DNA of 64,000 nucleotides, from assembly GCA_026413225.1 (NCBI GenBank), contig CM048552.1, positions 82,437,001 to 82,501,000 of the forward strand, read 5' to 3'. The notes under the pieces are model-generated. The model ran no database searches. It saw only the letters and a list, made by a program, of their open reading frames with translations, and had not been told where the DNA came from. Position 1 is the stretch's first letter, and every line of letters begins with the position of its first letter. A program made the position numbers and the translations under genes. This stretch comes from Otis tarda (taxonomy: Eukaryota; Chordata; Aves; Otidiformes; Otididae). Positions 13,101 through 27,300 of the stretch are shown here, piece by piece.

Positions 13101-13724
13101 TCATGAGAAATAACTAAACAAACCTTTAAATACTGTTTTAATTTTGGGGCAAAATGAAAGAGATCTTTCCCTCTCAAATTCCTGCCTCTTCCCAAAGAAA
13201 AAAGGCGTATGGATACTTAACTCACAGTACCATGAAGGAAAACTACCACCTTCTGGCTCTTTCTTCCGCACTGCAAGTAACCATCTGTATCTTCCAAGGC
13301 TATGCTTGGAGACTGGAATGCTGCCAGACAAATATGAATTTTGTATTAATGAGCCTGCTCTGACCCTGCTTTCAGGGTTAGAATAGAGCATTATAAGAAT
13401 ATGGACAGAATCAGGGCATGAGATAAACCGCAGTTCCAGTTTGTTTATATCAAAGGGCATGGCTATCTGCAGGACTCTCCCTGCTGTCTTCATCCAGCCT
13501 GGCAAGCTTACTTTAACAGCTTGCTGGATTGCGGTGCAAGTACTTATCTCTGAGCATGAGCATGACTGGCTTACGGGAAGCTGCATGCCTGAAGGTAACC
13601 ATGTACTTAAAAATCCTATCAAATAGGTCCTCTCAGAGTAAATAAAGAGAATCAGGCTTTGGGGTCCACATATCAAGTAGTTTCTATTATCTTCTTGTGA
13701 AGATGAATTGTTTAACATCAGCAT
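13101..13724 (-). other. Longest open frame in the window (207 codons)
   Basis: Seen: an uninterrupted minus-strand frame of 207 codons from ATG at 13724 to a stop at 13101, the longest in the window. The plus strand of the same interval is also partly open (80 codons at 13144-13386, 61 codons at 13441-13626), so the interval is generally poor in stop triplets. The peptide is rich in Ser, Leu and Ile, with no clear domain, signal peptide or repeat and no family I recognise. It has no CpG promoter, good acceptor or poly-A signal that I could tie to it. It could be a terminal exon, a decayed coding remnant, or a chance frame in stop-poor DNA. I favour chance. Confidence 0.15.
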
Positions 13725-16700
13725 TTGCAGTTACCTGGCAGGAGACGATGGCCAGACCTCTGAACTTCCTTTATGAGGATAAAGGGACGAAACAGTCCAG
13801 CACTGCTTTACATTGACATAGGTTTGTTGAAATACACACTTCCATAATACAGCCATTTCTAGCACCACTGTGCATGGCTAAGTCTGTATTTGTAGATAAA
13901 AGAGGGCCAGGACATAGTTTCAAACACTGACCGTGCTCCTCACTATTACGCCAGTGCCTGGGAATGACAGGAGACAAGAGCCAGGGGTGGTTCCCAGTAG
14001 GAATACTGCAATCTTTTCAATCTGTTTTGGAAATTAAGAAACTCTAGTTGCATGGAGGTGAGCTGTGCTATGTAATTTTGCATAAGAGACAGATAATAGA
14101 TCCCATACATTTTACACAGCAGCACAGCTGTAGCTTGTTTTCTAGAATGTAATCTTACGAAAGGATAATGGTAGCTACAATAAATTGCGAGAGAATGATC
14201 TAGAAACATTTCTCAGGCCTCTTCCAGGTTCCAGTTATCCAAGGTGCATGTTGCACTTGTCCTTTCTCCCCATCTTCCTGTGTGCCCCAAAAAAAGGAGA
14301 GCTGTACAAGCCAAAATTCTCATTTTTAGATTGTAGGTTAAAAGCTTGTATGGAAATCTATAGTCTAAATATATCTAAGGTAGTTGTAAGAAACTTTAAA
14401 TGTGAGAGAGTAGGAATGAAAGCTGAATTCAGCTCTAGCAAAAGCAATTACTGGTTGATTCTAGGAATATCTAGTTAATTGACTTTTACACTCGGAGTTA
14501 TAAAAAGTTTTCAGAGTATGAAGCCATAACAAGAAACTAGAAAGAGTAATCTTCCACCCAACACTAATGCTCAAGGCTTTACCTAGACTAATAATACTAG
14601 CTCCAGATTTTAAAAAAAAAGCTTTCAGACAGTCAAGTCCTGCCTACTCTTTGGGGGAGTATAACATGTAGCCCCCTCCATTTTCATGGAAATCAAACCC
14701 TCATCACTCAGCCAAAGCTGAGTTAGATCCTGGGCATTCACCACAGGCACTTCCTGGTGCCTCCTCTCTTGAAGAATGTTTTCTTGGGTACATTGCTCTT
14801 AATTCCTCCATATCCAAAGACTTCAAACATCACTCTAAAGAAATAGGAAAAAAAATGGTTTTGACTATGGAAAAGATTATATTAATTATGTACCCAGTTT
14901 GAACTAGTTACTCCAGTCCTACTAATTGTTGCTTCATGAATTGTCATTGCTGCTGCTGTTCTGTTTCTTACAGAAAGTTATAATGCATCTTCTTTTCTAC
15001 CCAAAATCTCTTCTTCTTCAAAGAAGGAAGTCATCACACTACCACACCTGTTCTAGCTGCTTGGACTCCACTACATGTCCTGTTTTTTTGCTCTCTTCAG
15101 GAGAAAGGAATTAAAGAAGAAACAGCAGGATATGAAAAAAAAAAACCAAACCCCAAACCAAAAAACCAACGAACAAAAACCTCTAGAGCCAGCAAGGGAG
15201 CTTGGGGCAGGGAAAAACTGAAGAAGTGTCAGTAGAACAGTTCAGCAATGATTTTAAAGACAAACACAAGATAATAATTGGGCCAAATAATAATTCAGGC
15301 CCAACTGGAGATGTTTTCTATTTGTGGGAGATGGGATGGGGTATCAGGAATCTGGTTTCCAACACTGGCTAAATATTTCTGGAGGGACAAAACTCGATGA
15401 CTGGACTGAAAAGTTAAGCAAACCAGGGACCACTGTGTATAAATCCAAAACCTTTCCAGGCATTTCTTACAAGCGGAGTTAGCCATCCACGTAGACAGAG
15501 TCTGCAGGGACATGGAAGGACTGGGATCTACCCTCAAGTAGAAAGATTGCCAATATCATGTTGAGAAGCCAACACATGATCTGTCCTTTGTCTGCTCAAG
15601 CGACTGTGTGCCCTAAGCCTGCTCAGTGCATAGGCATTAAAGTAATTGGACTGATTTTTAGTACAGTGAGGAATAATAATGCTATAATACAGCAATAACA
15701 CTGTAGGAGATTACTACTTGCATAGTGGATAGCCTTCTGTAAATATACTAAGAGACAGGTTCTTCCACACAGAATTGCATACATGGTATTCAGTCAGACA
15801 CCTTACGTTTTCTGTCATTTAAACATACACTGCTTTAAAATCAAGAAAACTGCTTTCTAAGATGTCTTACATCCAGAAGCTCTAGCCTCACTGATGAGCA
15901 AGGTTTCATAGCACATGTTATAAAGAAATTCAGAGCAGATATCTGAAGATTCATTCCTTTACTTAGACATGTTGGAGACTGCCATTCCTACGATTCACTC
16001 CTTCTGAGCTCACCTCACCATCAGCAGTGCTCTTTTTCCCAAGAATGGGAGTGGAGCGGGATTTATGCGTAACTATCAGCACATGCAGTTTTTCAGTAGC
16101 TTAGCTCAAAGAGCTATGAAACCCAAAACGTCCTCTTCTTTTCTGGCAGAAGGGGAAAAAGAGAAGAAACATCTATTTATGGCTGCCAATTCAAAGGTCA
16201 ATGAAAATAATCTCATTTGCTTCCATGGGTTTTGGATGAGACCCACAGATCTTTATTTTTAGATATGAAAGGATCTATTGCTGGCTGCTTAAAATATACT
16301 GTGACTGACTCCTCATCCATGGGACAATACTCCTTCCTCGCATTTGTTGCACTTTGACAATAAAAGGTCCTTTTTAAGTTTTGTCCAGCACGCACTCATT
16401 TTCCCCAACACACACTAAATTCTTTGTTTAGAACAGTTTTCTGGAACAATATTTCCTTCCTTTCTGAAAGGGATGAAAAAGGCTTCAGTCTCCCTTATCA
16501 TAGCCTTCCCTTGTACAGCTGAGCATCTGAGTATACTGCATTTACTCTGTCCACTGGCCATGTAGCTCAATGTCTCCATGTGACTAGACCATCATAGCCA
16601 TGTATGCCAGTTCTAATGTACTTTGCAAACCGCAATATCAAAAAAAATTTGCTATCTTGCTCAAATTGCTGTCACTGCCAGGAATCTCCTTGGACTTCTC

Positions 16701-19700
16701 TTGAGCTGGATTGTATCAAAAACACCAGGTCAATAGTAGTCCTAACAAATTAGGGTCTCTTTTCTATTCATTAACTGTTTCTTCCCATATATGAGAACAT
16801 GCTTTTCCAGTCAAGTAAATATGCATAAATAAGGTGCTGCTGTGGGAACTCACCCAAGACTTTACATCTAATCCATATTCTGCCTACCATGGCTATCTTG
16901 CCAAATGGAAATTAGACACCCTGGGATGATTTTTGAAAACAACAACCATGAGCCCCCAGAGCATCTAAATAACATCTGAAAGAATTTAAAGATTTGCTGT
17001 AATTATAGTGGACAATAAATATCTGAGCAGAGTGGCAGATTTCTGTGGGACAGGAAGTGCCCATATTGGTAGCTGCCCATGTTTATACATCCCATTCTTC
17101 CCCTTTTCAGACTGAGTGCTTATGTGCACCAAGAATTTCTGTTCATTAAATACACTATTTTAATTAAAACTGCACCAAAAGTAGAAAGCACTGTTTATCC
17201 CAAAGTATTGTGTGCCAATCTGATGAAAAGAGATAAACCAAATATTATAAAATACTTAATATCAAAATAATTATGCAATGCACTAGGGTCTTATGACTGG
17301 AACGAAAATAACTTCAAGCATCCTCCCAACTTAATTGTGCTGTTTATGCTGTTAGCATAGACAAGGAGTTAGTTTCCACAATATTCAGAGTCTATGAATC
17401 AGTCTCATAGAAACTTCCCTTCTCACAATGCCAACCTAAAGTCAACTCCCTGCCCAGTTTTCCAGCTCTCCAGTATGTAAAAGTCTATTTTTTTCTCCCA
17501 TATATATTCTGTCAGACCGCATTCCTACAGCCTGAGAAAACAGCGCATAAGCTAAATCAAAGGTAATAAAAATATCTTTTCATAATGAACTCTTTTAAAA
17601 TATTTTACACCAGGGATGGGACTGAAGCATTTCCTTGCAAATAGAGTATTGTTTCCTTTTCTTTTTAAAGAAGTTCTGAGCACTATCCAGTATTTCCTAG
17701 AGTTTCAAGTCATATTTTACTCCTGATGAAAGGATCAGAGATGCCATTATTAGTGAGCAATTCTTGACAGCTTTCAGGAATCTCAGCACCAAGAAAACTG
17801 AGAGTAATGGGTTTGCTCTGAAAAGTGCTAGGACAGCTGGATGTTACACAGAAAAAAAAGAATCTGTTCTGATTAAATGAGGACATCTGGTCAGCTTCCT
17901 GTTGGAAATTATTATTCTGATTTTAATAACAATAAAAGCAATCCAATATATCTAGAAGGCAGAAACTCTAAAGAGCCAGACACTGAGTTGAATGTCACCT
18001 CAAAAGGAGATCAGTAGCAAAAGCCACCGTCCAATGCCAGGGAACAAGACAAGATCACAGCAACCTCTTGCCTGTGGTCCCTGTTCTTGCCACCACAGTA
18101 CAACACCTCTGCAGGAAAGCCACTGCCTTGCCTCTTCCTCCATCGCTCTCCCTTCTCAACACAGCTTCATGTGGTGCAAAGACTCAGGAGATCTGGAAGG
18201 GCATTTGACATCTACCCATCCCAGTCTCATCACCAGGGGCCTTGAGGCCTTCAGGTCAATGGGGAAAAAGCTTTCAATCCCTACAAATGTTGAATTTTTA
18301 ATTATGTCCACATTTATTTTCAGAAAAATCCAGATCTACCTATTTTCAGGTGTACTGCACTTAAAACACAGGGTGCCTGACAAAGTCCCACTACTGGCGG
18401 ATATTTGAGCACAGAGGGAAGTGATTGCAGGAAACGTTTAGCCTTCTTCAGTGCAACAAACCCATGCACCAGTCCCTGAAGCCCCGGCCCTAGTGGGTAT
18501 TTGGTGAAAAGACTAGCAATATCATAGTGATTTACAATTCACCTCCGCAAAACCAGCAGCCTCTCCCTCCACAGCAGGAGAAAACAGCAACTCCACAGGC
18601 ACTGATACCGCAAGCGTAAAATTTCCTTTCAATAGGATGGTGCTACCTCTTCACAGCATGGATGGCACTGACTTCCTCCTTCCTGCTCCTGCTGTGAAAT
18701 CCTCAACAGGACTAGGAACTTTGTCCATAAATACATTACACTGTGATTATATTATTTATATTTATGTCAGATCCCCTTAGAACCGAGGGAACATAAGAGA
18801 AGACTGACAGTAACTGCCTGCCATTCACATTATTAATTATTATCAAGTGGCTTAAATCCAGAAAAAGAGAAGTCATTTGAAAATATGAAAAAAAAAATAT
18901 ATAAACAGGAAAGCTAGTCAAGTGGAAGAGTTATTCCATCTAGCACACAGACACGACAACCAGGGACAGTATGAACTGGAGTCATCTCAGACCGCCTGTG
19001 GGTGCCCTGCCAGTACTAAGAGCATAAATAGGACTCATAACACCAACATCTGACTTCCAAGACTCAAGGCTGCTTGAGTTGGCAGCTGCAAAAAAAAAAG
19101 AATCAGAAATAAAAATTAATATTAGCTAAAGCAGAGCAAAAAGCAAAGGAGAATCTCAAGGACATCATTGAAATATTATTGATGTCTGGGAGAGACACTA
19201 ATAAAGGCTTTCTGAATTATTGCAGAACTGCGGAGTTATCACCACTGACCAGCATCCATTGCGCTCAGAGGTACCAAAACAGAAGAGAAAAGTGCTCTCT
19301 TGTTCAAAAATAAAAGCATCAGCACATGCAGGTGAACAGATGGGAAAGGATGGTAAGGGCTTGCTTCATCTGCAGTCTTTGCCTGCTGCCAGGATCAATC
19401 TAGTTAAATATCTCTTGAAGAAAAAAAAAGAAAACAAGCCCCTTCCCTGAGCTATGCTTTTATTTTGAGCTGTAGGAAAAAAAATGCCGCACTGTGTTGG
19501 TCAGTACTGACACTGGGTCTTTGCCACTCAGAAACATTAAAATTCTCAGAAGTATGGAGCCACCAATACTGAGACTGCAAAAAAAAAGGGAAGGGAATGG
19601 AAACAGGAAAATTTCCACATAGCCATATACATAAGCATAGCAAAGCAGCACAACAGGACTCTGTTTAGTTTCATGCTCCAGGAATCATGTGACCATTCAT

Positions 19701-22700
19701 CCTATTCTTCAGCCTACTCCAAATCGCAGCACCCTGCTCAGGAATCTAATTAGGTGGGATCTTTATCACTGCTGGGCCAGTCCAAGCCACCTACAGAGGA
19801 TAGGATTTCCAGGAAACAAGTAAGAGGAGGGCCTCTGAACATCTGTTCTGTGTGGCAGGAAAATAAGGAAATAACAGCAATCTCATTTCACCTGTCTGAT
19901 GCAAGCCTAAGAGTTCATGCTAATATCTGTGGAGAAAGTAATACTTTTTCATAATAGTCAGGCAACAATGTCCTGGGACAAGAGAAATCCAAATCACATT
20001 TCTTCTCTAAATATGTCAAAATTATGGCTTGATCCAGAATCTTCAGTTACAAGAACTTCCAGCTATACTGCAAAAATTGGGCCAATAGACTCAGGTCTAT
20101 TGGTTCCAGCTGGTAAACAGTTTCCTATCTTACTAACAATATTGATATTGTGATTTTTATTTTTTTCGTTCCTAAACTAGGATAAAACCCCAAAGATCTC
20201 AAGAAGGGTGATCTTTTGCAGGAAAAAAAAAAAGATCTTTTTCAGGAAATGAAATATTTTTTTTAATATTTGGATTGAAATAGAAGAGTTTAAACTTGAA
20301 AAAAAATGCTGTGCAAAGTGGTATTCAGCAAGAGGAAAAAAAAACACAAAATCCTCAAAACTGTTATGTGATAATACAGACCATCTTGAAACTTTTTCCT
20401 CATAACATATTTGTGTCTGAATTTTTTCAGAAGCTAAACTTTTCCATAAGCAGTTGAAGTTTTTAAATCAGCATTTTTCAGAAACAAAGATAGAGGTCAG
20501 CAAATGTTCTCTAAAATGTAAAGCTGCCAGGTCAAACGTGGAAGAAATATCAAGTGCTGAATTCCTATGACAGGTACAGGAGAAATGTTTCAGAACAGAT
20601 TGAGAATCGGAAAGAAATAAAAATTTACATATTTATTTGTAAAAAAATAGTAAGATTTTGTTATTCACATTGCATCCTACAAAACTGGTTTTTTTGTCTG
20701 CTTACAATTTTAATTTGAAAGCTGCTTTTTAAAGGTTCCACCAAGTAGAATGTCTCCAAAGATGAGTTTTCTATATTGCATTCAGTCACAAAATCACCTT
20801 AGTGTGAAATCACTGGCCACTCAGGTGTCACTATACTAGACTCTCTCCTACTCTGGTGTCCTGGGAGCCACCACCCACTGCGGGGAGTGGAGAGGGGAAG
20901 AAGAAAAATCACTTCCCACTGAAGATGCCAAGCTGCACGTGCAGAATTTGAAGCACTTAGGAGCTGTAGTTACTTCTGTATAATGTCATCTATTTAAAAA
21001 TATGATTGCTTTTTAAAAATTTCACTTTTTAAAAATTAAAATCTTAGTTAAATGAAAAGACAAGCTTGACAAAGGTACTGGAGTGTGCTGCTTTGCCTAA
21101 CAGGCTGTGGCAAGTATCCAAACTCCAGTCAGAACTGCAACAATCTCATACACTGTCAAGAAGTACAACTTCCCTCTGACAGAATGTACTGCAAATTTTA
21201 TGAGAGATAATTGAAGCCAATTCTTGTAACATCCATTAGAGTCCCTCTCAATCTGTCTGTGCGAGGTCTAGAGGAGTGTAAGCTTTCCCAGTCAATTCCC
21301 CATATTGGTAACTAGCAGCTTCCAAGTTCTCTGCTCTTCCCATCTTTAAAAAAGGCCTTTGTTCTGTAAAAATCATTCCTGACACCTTTAAATCATTAAC
21401 CTTCGCAAAACTTTTCTTTTTCAGTGTCTAGCAGAGAGAAGCACAAAAATATGTGCCTAATATTGTAATGAGAATAAGTTGACTTGATGTTATCTCACCT
21501 CATGTAGTGAAATGTTGGTGGAGAACTCCTTCTACCTGGCTTAGTAAAGTATGCAGAGGAAAACTGACTTTTACAGTATTCTGTATTTTAACAGCTTTAT
21601 AAACGTCCCATAATTAGAGTGTCTGCAAATCAAAGACAGGGATGGAGATAAAAGCTATAGTACAGACACTATGAACAGCATTGTTGGGATGATCCAAGAC
21701 AGAAGTGGAAAGGTTTGCAGGAAAAAGGGCTCTCCTATGTTAAAGCAGCTGATAGAGTTTAGCTCCAGCTCTGAAAATGTGTATAAATAAAAGGTATAAT
21801 GGGTATAAATAAAAGCTACACTGTCTCCAAATTTTAAGTCTTAGTATTTAGGACGCAATTACACACTGACAATACCCTATAAGACACTTTTGACCTCTCT
21901 GTACTCCCAGTCCTTCTTCTCAGCCCCCCACCCCCTACCCCCAAACATCTTGATTCAGCTGTCTCTGTGGCTACCTCATAGGCTGGCTGTACGAAACACA
22001 AACACAGCTCAAAAAGCAAACTTCAATTTTTTCTCTACTCAGTGGATTTCTTCTATCTCTGGCCCCTCAGATGACTCATAAAACAGAGGCATGCACGTTG
22101 TAGAAAGGTTACAGTAGGTGTTCAACAGTGCAATGTGCCTCAAGACAGTACTACTGTACTTGAGATTATTGTTGAGTGAATACATGTGGTTCATAACAAC
22201 TCCCAGTTAGGGACACCACACAGGCCTGCAACTCCACAAGTTACAAATTCTGATCTTAGAATTAACAAAACCGTGTATCAATACACGATACAATATTTAC
22301 AAGTATGTTCATCAGACAAAGGGCTAAAGAGGGTTACTGACTAAACCTCAGACTTTACTTACTAGAAAAGAAAGATTGAAAGGAAGAAAAGAAGGAAACA
22401 CAGTTGAGTGAACACATTATTGTTAGGTTATTTGATTGAGGAACAGATAATCAAACCAGTCTAACTGTCTTCATTTTCAGTGCAAAACTCACTGCTTTAG
22501 GGCTCTTGGAAGTTCTCAGTTTAGGAAGCTGCCCAAACTGAATATCTGAACAGAAATAGAACTTATTTTGCAAGGAAAGCCAGAAGCTTTCTTTTGGCTC
22601 TTCATCCTCCATCAAAGGAAAAAAAAAAACCAACAAACAAAACCAAAAACGTCACCTCAAATGAAAGAAATAGGAAAAGGACCATAGCTATACATAAATA

Positions 22701-23040
22701 GCCTACCTACAGTGTACTGCTCATTAAATCCGTTCACAAAGATTGATTTAAGTTTTTTTTTTTTTAAACTCAGTTTGCTGCAGAATCTTATTGCATCTAT
22801 TTGAAGTCTGGCGTAAGAATAGAACCAGAAAAAATATTTTAGCAAGTGGCATATTCCAGTTCATATACTGGAAAAATCATCAGTTTTACAGATTTCAGGA
22901 TCCTACAACATATTCAATGGTCTGCTAGCCAACACAGCAACAGCCAGCAACACCGAGCACCTTCACACAGTGCTTTTGTATCTGCAGAAAATTCTGCCTT
23001 AAACGATTTTTTGGCAAAGTTTCCCGAACTACAGGTACTC
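13725..23040. other. Gene-free stretch
   Basis: No gene or confident interspersed repeat. A 138-codon plus frame at 17992-18408 is compositionally plain. Two decent acceptors occur near 14970 (tgtttcttacag) and 15101 (tgctctcttcag) without an open frame or donor to match. A direct repeat of gtataaataaaag is found at 21781-21793 and 21803-21815. Low-complexity A/C-rich runs lie near 15136-15179 and 22619-22650. Confidence 0.55.
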
Positions 23041-23420
23041 TTCGAGGCAGAGACCTCCGTGATCCTTAGTGCTCCAGGATCGCGAGACGTTGGACACAAC
23101 CGAGGTGAAAACGCAGCGTGGGGGAGGTTGCGGGGGGGAGCACCCACTCAGACCCCAGGGAGAGCAGGACCCGCACTGACCACCCAGGCGCGGCGCAGCG
23201 CAGCGCGGCCGGCAGGTGGCGCCATCAGCCCGCGGCCGCCGCCGGCCCCGCGCCGCCCCGCCCTCGCCTCCTCCCCGGCAGAGCTCGGACCCACAGACAC
23301 GCGAAACCGGCTGGCGCTAAGCAGCACCCACGGAGCCGGCAGCACCCACGCGGGTGGAGTTCCTCCATCCCACTTCGCGGGGTCCCCCCCTGTGACGCGC
23401 AGAGTGACAGGACCCGTAAA
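23041..23420. promoter_or_regulatory. CpG island, probable promoter or insulator
   Basis: Seen: I count about 43 CpG dinucleotides between 23043 and 23416, against very few in the flanks. The core (about 23160-23280) is nearly pure G/C. It contains a GC box of Sp1 type (ccccgccc at 23256-23263) and a CTCF-like motif at 23209-23223. No TATA box is evident. Known: islands of this density in birds usually mark promoters of broadly expressed genes or lncRNAs, or unmethylated CTCF sites. Inference: this is the only strong promoter candidate in the window. Neither strand shows a clear first-exon donor, so the direction of transcription is undecided. The frames through it (22846-23436 and 23118-23510 plus, 22914-23147 minus) are open mainly because GC-rich DNA lacks stops, and I do not call them genes. 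Confidence 0.75.
23209..23223 (+). promoter_or_regulatory. CTCF-like binding motif
   Basis: The 15 bases CCGGCAGGTGGCGCC match the vertebrate CTCF core (CCASYAGRKGGCRS) with one mismatch, at the third base. It lies in the centre of the CpG island. This is motif recognition only; occupancy is not shown. Confidence 0.5.
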
Positions 23421-24320
23421 GCAAAGGCATCAGTAACACTAGGAGGTGTGATACAGTCTGTGTATAAGCAAAAGCCTCACGTTTCTACAGAAATCTTTAC
23501 GTGTCTTTAGCTCAAGACTTATTTTTCACATGCTATCTTGAGCCCACTGCACGAGAATTTCACCACAGTGCTGTTACACTGGCTCTTTCTCCTTGAACCA
23601 AAGCCCTAAAATGGGGCTGTGTCTCCTCCACCTTCTTAAAACCCATCTGCTACCTTCCTTCGTTTTACCAGGCAGGGTCTGAATCCACTGCTCCTCCCCA
23701 CTCCACATTCCTGCATCCCCCAGACCTCTCCGACTCCCAAATCCTGCAGCATAAGCCGTGTGCACCGCCTGCTGTGGTGTTTATGCCTGGCCAGCCACTC
23801 TCCAAGCCCTCAGGCCACCTTGTGCATCTGTCACCCGCTCCTAATCCTGTGCAAGCCACATAACCTGCACTCCGGGCCGCCACAGCTCTGGCATCTGCCT
23901 CTCAGCAGGGGGGACACCCTGTACCCTCACAGCAGAGAAAACAGCTACAAGATCAGAACAAGCAGAGCTGGGGCCACACTCCAAAAATACCCCCTGCCTC
24001 TCAGGTCTTTTAGGGGAAGAAACACCACATTATCAGCCTGATCCTCCTCCACCTGAACATGGTGGCATGTGGACCACGGCAGAGGAGGGGGCCCTGAACC
24101 ATGGACGACACAGCAGAAAGGATGCTGAGTGGCCCTGCAGGTCTCCTGCTCAAAGGGACGCGTGCTAGTCTGCAGCCTGAAGTAACTCTCCACCTTTCCT
24201 TTCTCACATAATCTGATCCCCCTTCCTTGACTTGTCTTTGTTGCCCATGGCACGTAAAAGACAAGGAGGGGGCTGAGAACCCCAAAAGCCAAGAAGTCTA
24301 GACTTGAAAGTGGATTGTTC
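23421..24320. other. GC-elevated shore of the CpG island, no gene seen
   Basis: C-rich sequence (many CCTCC/CACC runs) with few CpGs. It supports several overlapping short frames on both strands (for example 23760-24041 plus and 23945-24292 minus), the pattern expected of stop-poor GC-rich DNA. No splice pair or recognisable peptide was found. Confidence 0.5.
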
Positions 24321-27300
24321 CAAATGGTGGGAGAAATTAAAGGCTTGGTTTCACTACTGCTGTACCGAGGGAGTTGCTTTCAATCCCCATTGAATCCCTT
24401 TGATGGGGACCACACATGTAACTTAGAGGGAACTGGGGTAGGTCTTAGGCAGCTTCCATTTCTTCTTCTCCACCTAAAAAAATCATGTGAACTCCATAGG
24501 CTGGTACCTTGTCTCTGCCAAAGGCAGCACCAGCTGCCTGATGAAGGCTGTTTTGCACTTCAGCCATCTCTGGTTCACAGCAAACTCCAAGTGGTCCAAG
24601 TGAAAGATCCTATTTACATCCTTTCCCATAGATGACATCTGTGCTGGGTTGAGGAAAGGAGTAAGGATTATGTTTTTAATATCTTAATATATAATAAGAT
24701 AAAATTCTGTCATTAAGATATTATTGTAAGAATCTTTCACTTTTTTATATGTTTAAATAAAATATTCATCTTCCTGATTGCCAAATCTTTTCAAGGCATT
24801 CCAGTCATTGCCCAGCTACGTTACTGCTTTTGGATAGTAGCATTTAATGAATTTCAATTTTTACAGCCATCAGAATGTGCCCAACTGAGAGGAGATGATA
24901 CAACCAGGCTGTGTGATGGAGTACCTGAGCAAATCCAAGATCAGCGCTACTAAGCTACTGCAAGTCCAGAGCAGGCTAGCTGGCTGTAGCTTCTGAAAAC
25001 GCAGTCAATCAGAATAGACTTTGCGCATCTGGGAGCAAATCAAGCCATAAACTTGCAGAGACCACATATGCCTGGATCCCCATGGGCAATGCTGAACTGA
25101 GCAAGGGAAGGCTTAAAAAATAAAACCAAAAATAATCACGCATGCATCCCTTACACACATCTCAGGATGGTATAAAAAAAAAACCAAAACAGCATAAAAG
25201 GGTGGGTTGAGCCATGGGGGAGTGAGGGCAGATTATTTGAAGAAAGTAATAAAAATAAAATGTTTTTTTATCCTCCTGATGTGGAGGCCTAGGATTCCAT
25301 AGCAAGATATGTATTGTACTCCCTAAGGGTTTCCTTCCTTCATGCAAGCACAGTCAGACAATCAGTATGATCCTAGATTTGTTTCCTGTTTGTGCTTCAG
25401 TACAACAACTATAGATTTGTAGTAAAATAGATTTTTTTTAATATTCTTCCTGAACCTATAGAAACAAAGAGAGAGATTAAAGACATCAGGTAAGGCAAAT
25501 CTGTTCTCAGCATTCTCATTCCAAATTTACAGATTTAATATTTGGTTTCTTCTCATTCCTCTCTCTCCTTTTTCATTTAATTCAAGCAGCATTAATCACC
25601 CTATTTCAAAAACATCCCATTAAAAAAAAATCAAGTGATATTTGTATCAGTTTTAACCTACTTTTCAGATATTTTGACAGTGACTTTTTAATGTAGACTG
25701 CTGCAGAATGATTTCTCGTTACCAGAGAAAGCAAGCTGCTTATGGTAGGTTAAAATGAAGGAGATAGGTCAGGCTAGTCTGACCAACTGCCCTTTTAATC
25801 AAAGATTTGCTCAGTTTATTGGTTTGTTGTTTTTTTTTTTCTAATAAATTTGGAGTCAACAAGAAATACATGACTGACAGACTGTCAACATGCCTCAGCA
25901 GAGGCTTTGTTTCAGCAGCAGCCACAGAGTGATACCAGCATGATCCAGCATCAGCAGGAGAAGAGAGTAGCCATTCAGTTTCCTGCCCACCTCCCCTGTG
26001 GCTTTTCTGCCAGAAGAATTTCTGGCAAGACTTTTGTTTCTGGAAGGGAAAGAGTGCTATTGCTATTGCATTTGGTACCTCTTCAGTAAGCCTCAGAAGA
26101 ACTAACAAGGACCATGGTACAGCATTTAATCCTTCAGTTAAAATAGATAACATCCCACCAAGTCTGGAGAAGCTGTTCAATTTTGACAGTATTAGGAATG
26201 AAAAAAAAAAAAGAAAAAAAAAGGCCTACATGATCACTCACTTTATATCCCAATATAGACTGGGTTTGTGTGCTAGATTCTAGTGCTGCATCCTGCTAAA
26301 ACTTGCCTGAAGGTGGAGTGCTCAGGTACAGTTTGAAGCCATGGGACCAGTCAGAGCCCCAAGCACTCAGGGTCTTAAGCCATCCTCATCTAGATAGCTT
26401 ATGAGTGGGAGTTAGAACGGTATGTTAGATACACAGGAAACGATCACTGCAGAAGCTATCATAGAAAATGCTTACAAAGAAAACCAACAGCCATCTCCAG
26501 AAATGTGTGCTTACCCCCTAAACCTACCACCTCTCCCAAGGAAAAACACAAAGCTTGAAGAAACCAGATACTTTCCAAAACCCACCATTTTTAAACTAAT
26601 AGCTAAATTTCCATCCACAAACCCCAAGAGAATTCTGAGATTGTCTTAGTCTTGACCACTGTCACCGAATACAGAATCCAACAAAGCATGTGAACACCAG
26701 GCACATGCGGAGCAAGTAAATGACACTCCATATGTACATGGCAGCGTATTGATGCCATGCCAGCTCCTAACACTACAGCACACATAGCAGAGCGTACAGG
26801 CAGGTACAGACAGGCAGCATAGCAGGACTGGTTCTCCTGGCACTCGAATAGCCATCTCACTCTCCCAGGAGCTAACGAATAGGAGGATACTTTGCTGCTA
26901 TGGCAAGGAGAGGTCTTACCAGTTCCTGCTGCATTTCACCGAGTAACAGCAGAGCTAACAGTCCCCAGCAAACGTACTTTGCAAATGAAGTTCAGAGCAG
27001 CTACAGATTTTTATGTCCTTTTGTCCTTGTAAAGTTTGCTTGCAAAATTAAATACTGCCTCCAGATACATTTACCCTTTCCAAGTTTCCTCCAGTTTGGG
27101 AAAGAAAAAGCCAGTTTGTCACACCACCTGAAGAAGTTGCAGGCCCCTACCTTACACTGACAGTGCCTTCCTCATTGTCCCCTTACAAGCATTTTATGTT
27201 TAGCATTACACACATTCTAATTCTCTACTAAATGCAATAGTAAAAAAACTAAATTGATTTATCTGATAAATTGGCTGAATTATGACATCATGCTGTGGTT

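Noticed and set aside
17992-18408. 138-codon plus frame
   Set aside because: No domain, no splice or promoter context, plain composition. Treated as chance.
22846-23510. Overlapping frames of 196 and 130 codons through the CpG island
   Set aside because: Pro/Ala/Arg-rich translation of GC-rich DNA that lacks stops in several frames on both strands. There is no Kozak context, splice pair or family resemblance.
25740-26180. 146-codon minus frame
   Set aside because: No recognisable motif, with a poly-A derived Lys run and no supporting signals.
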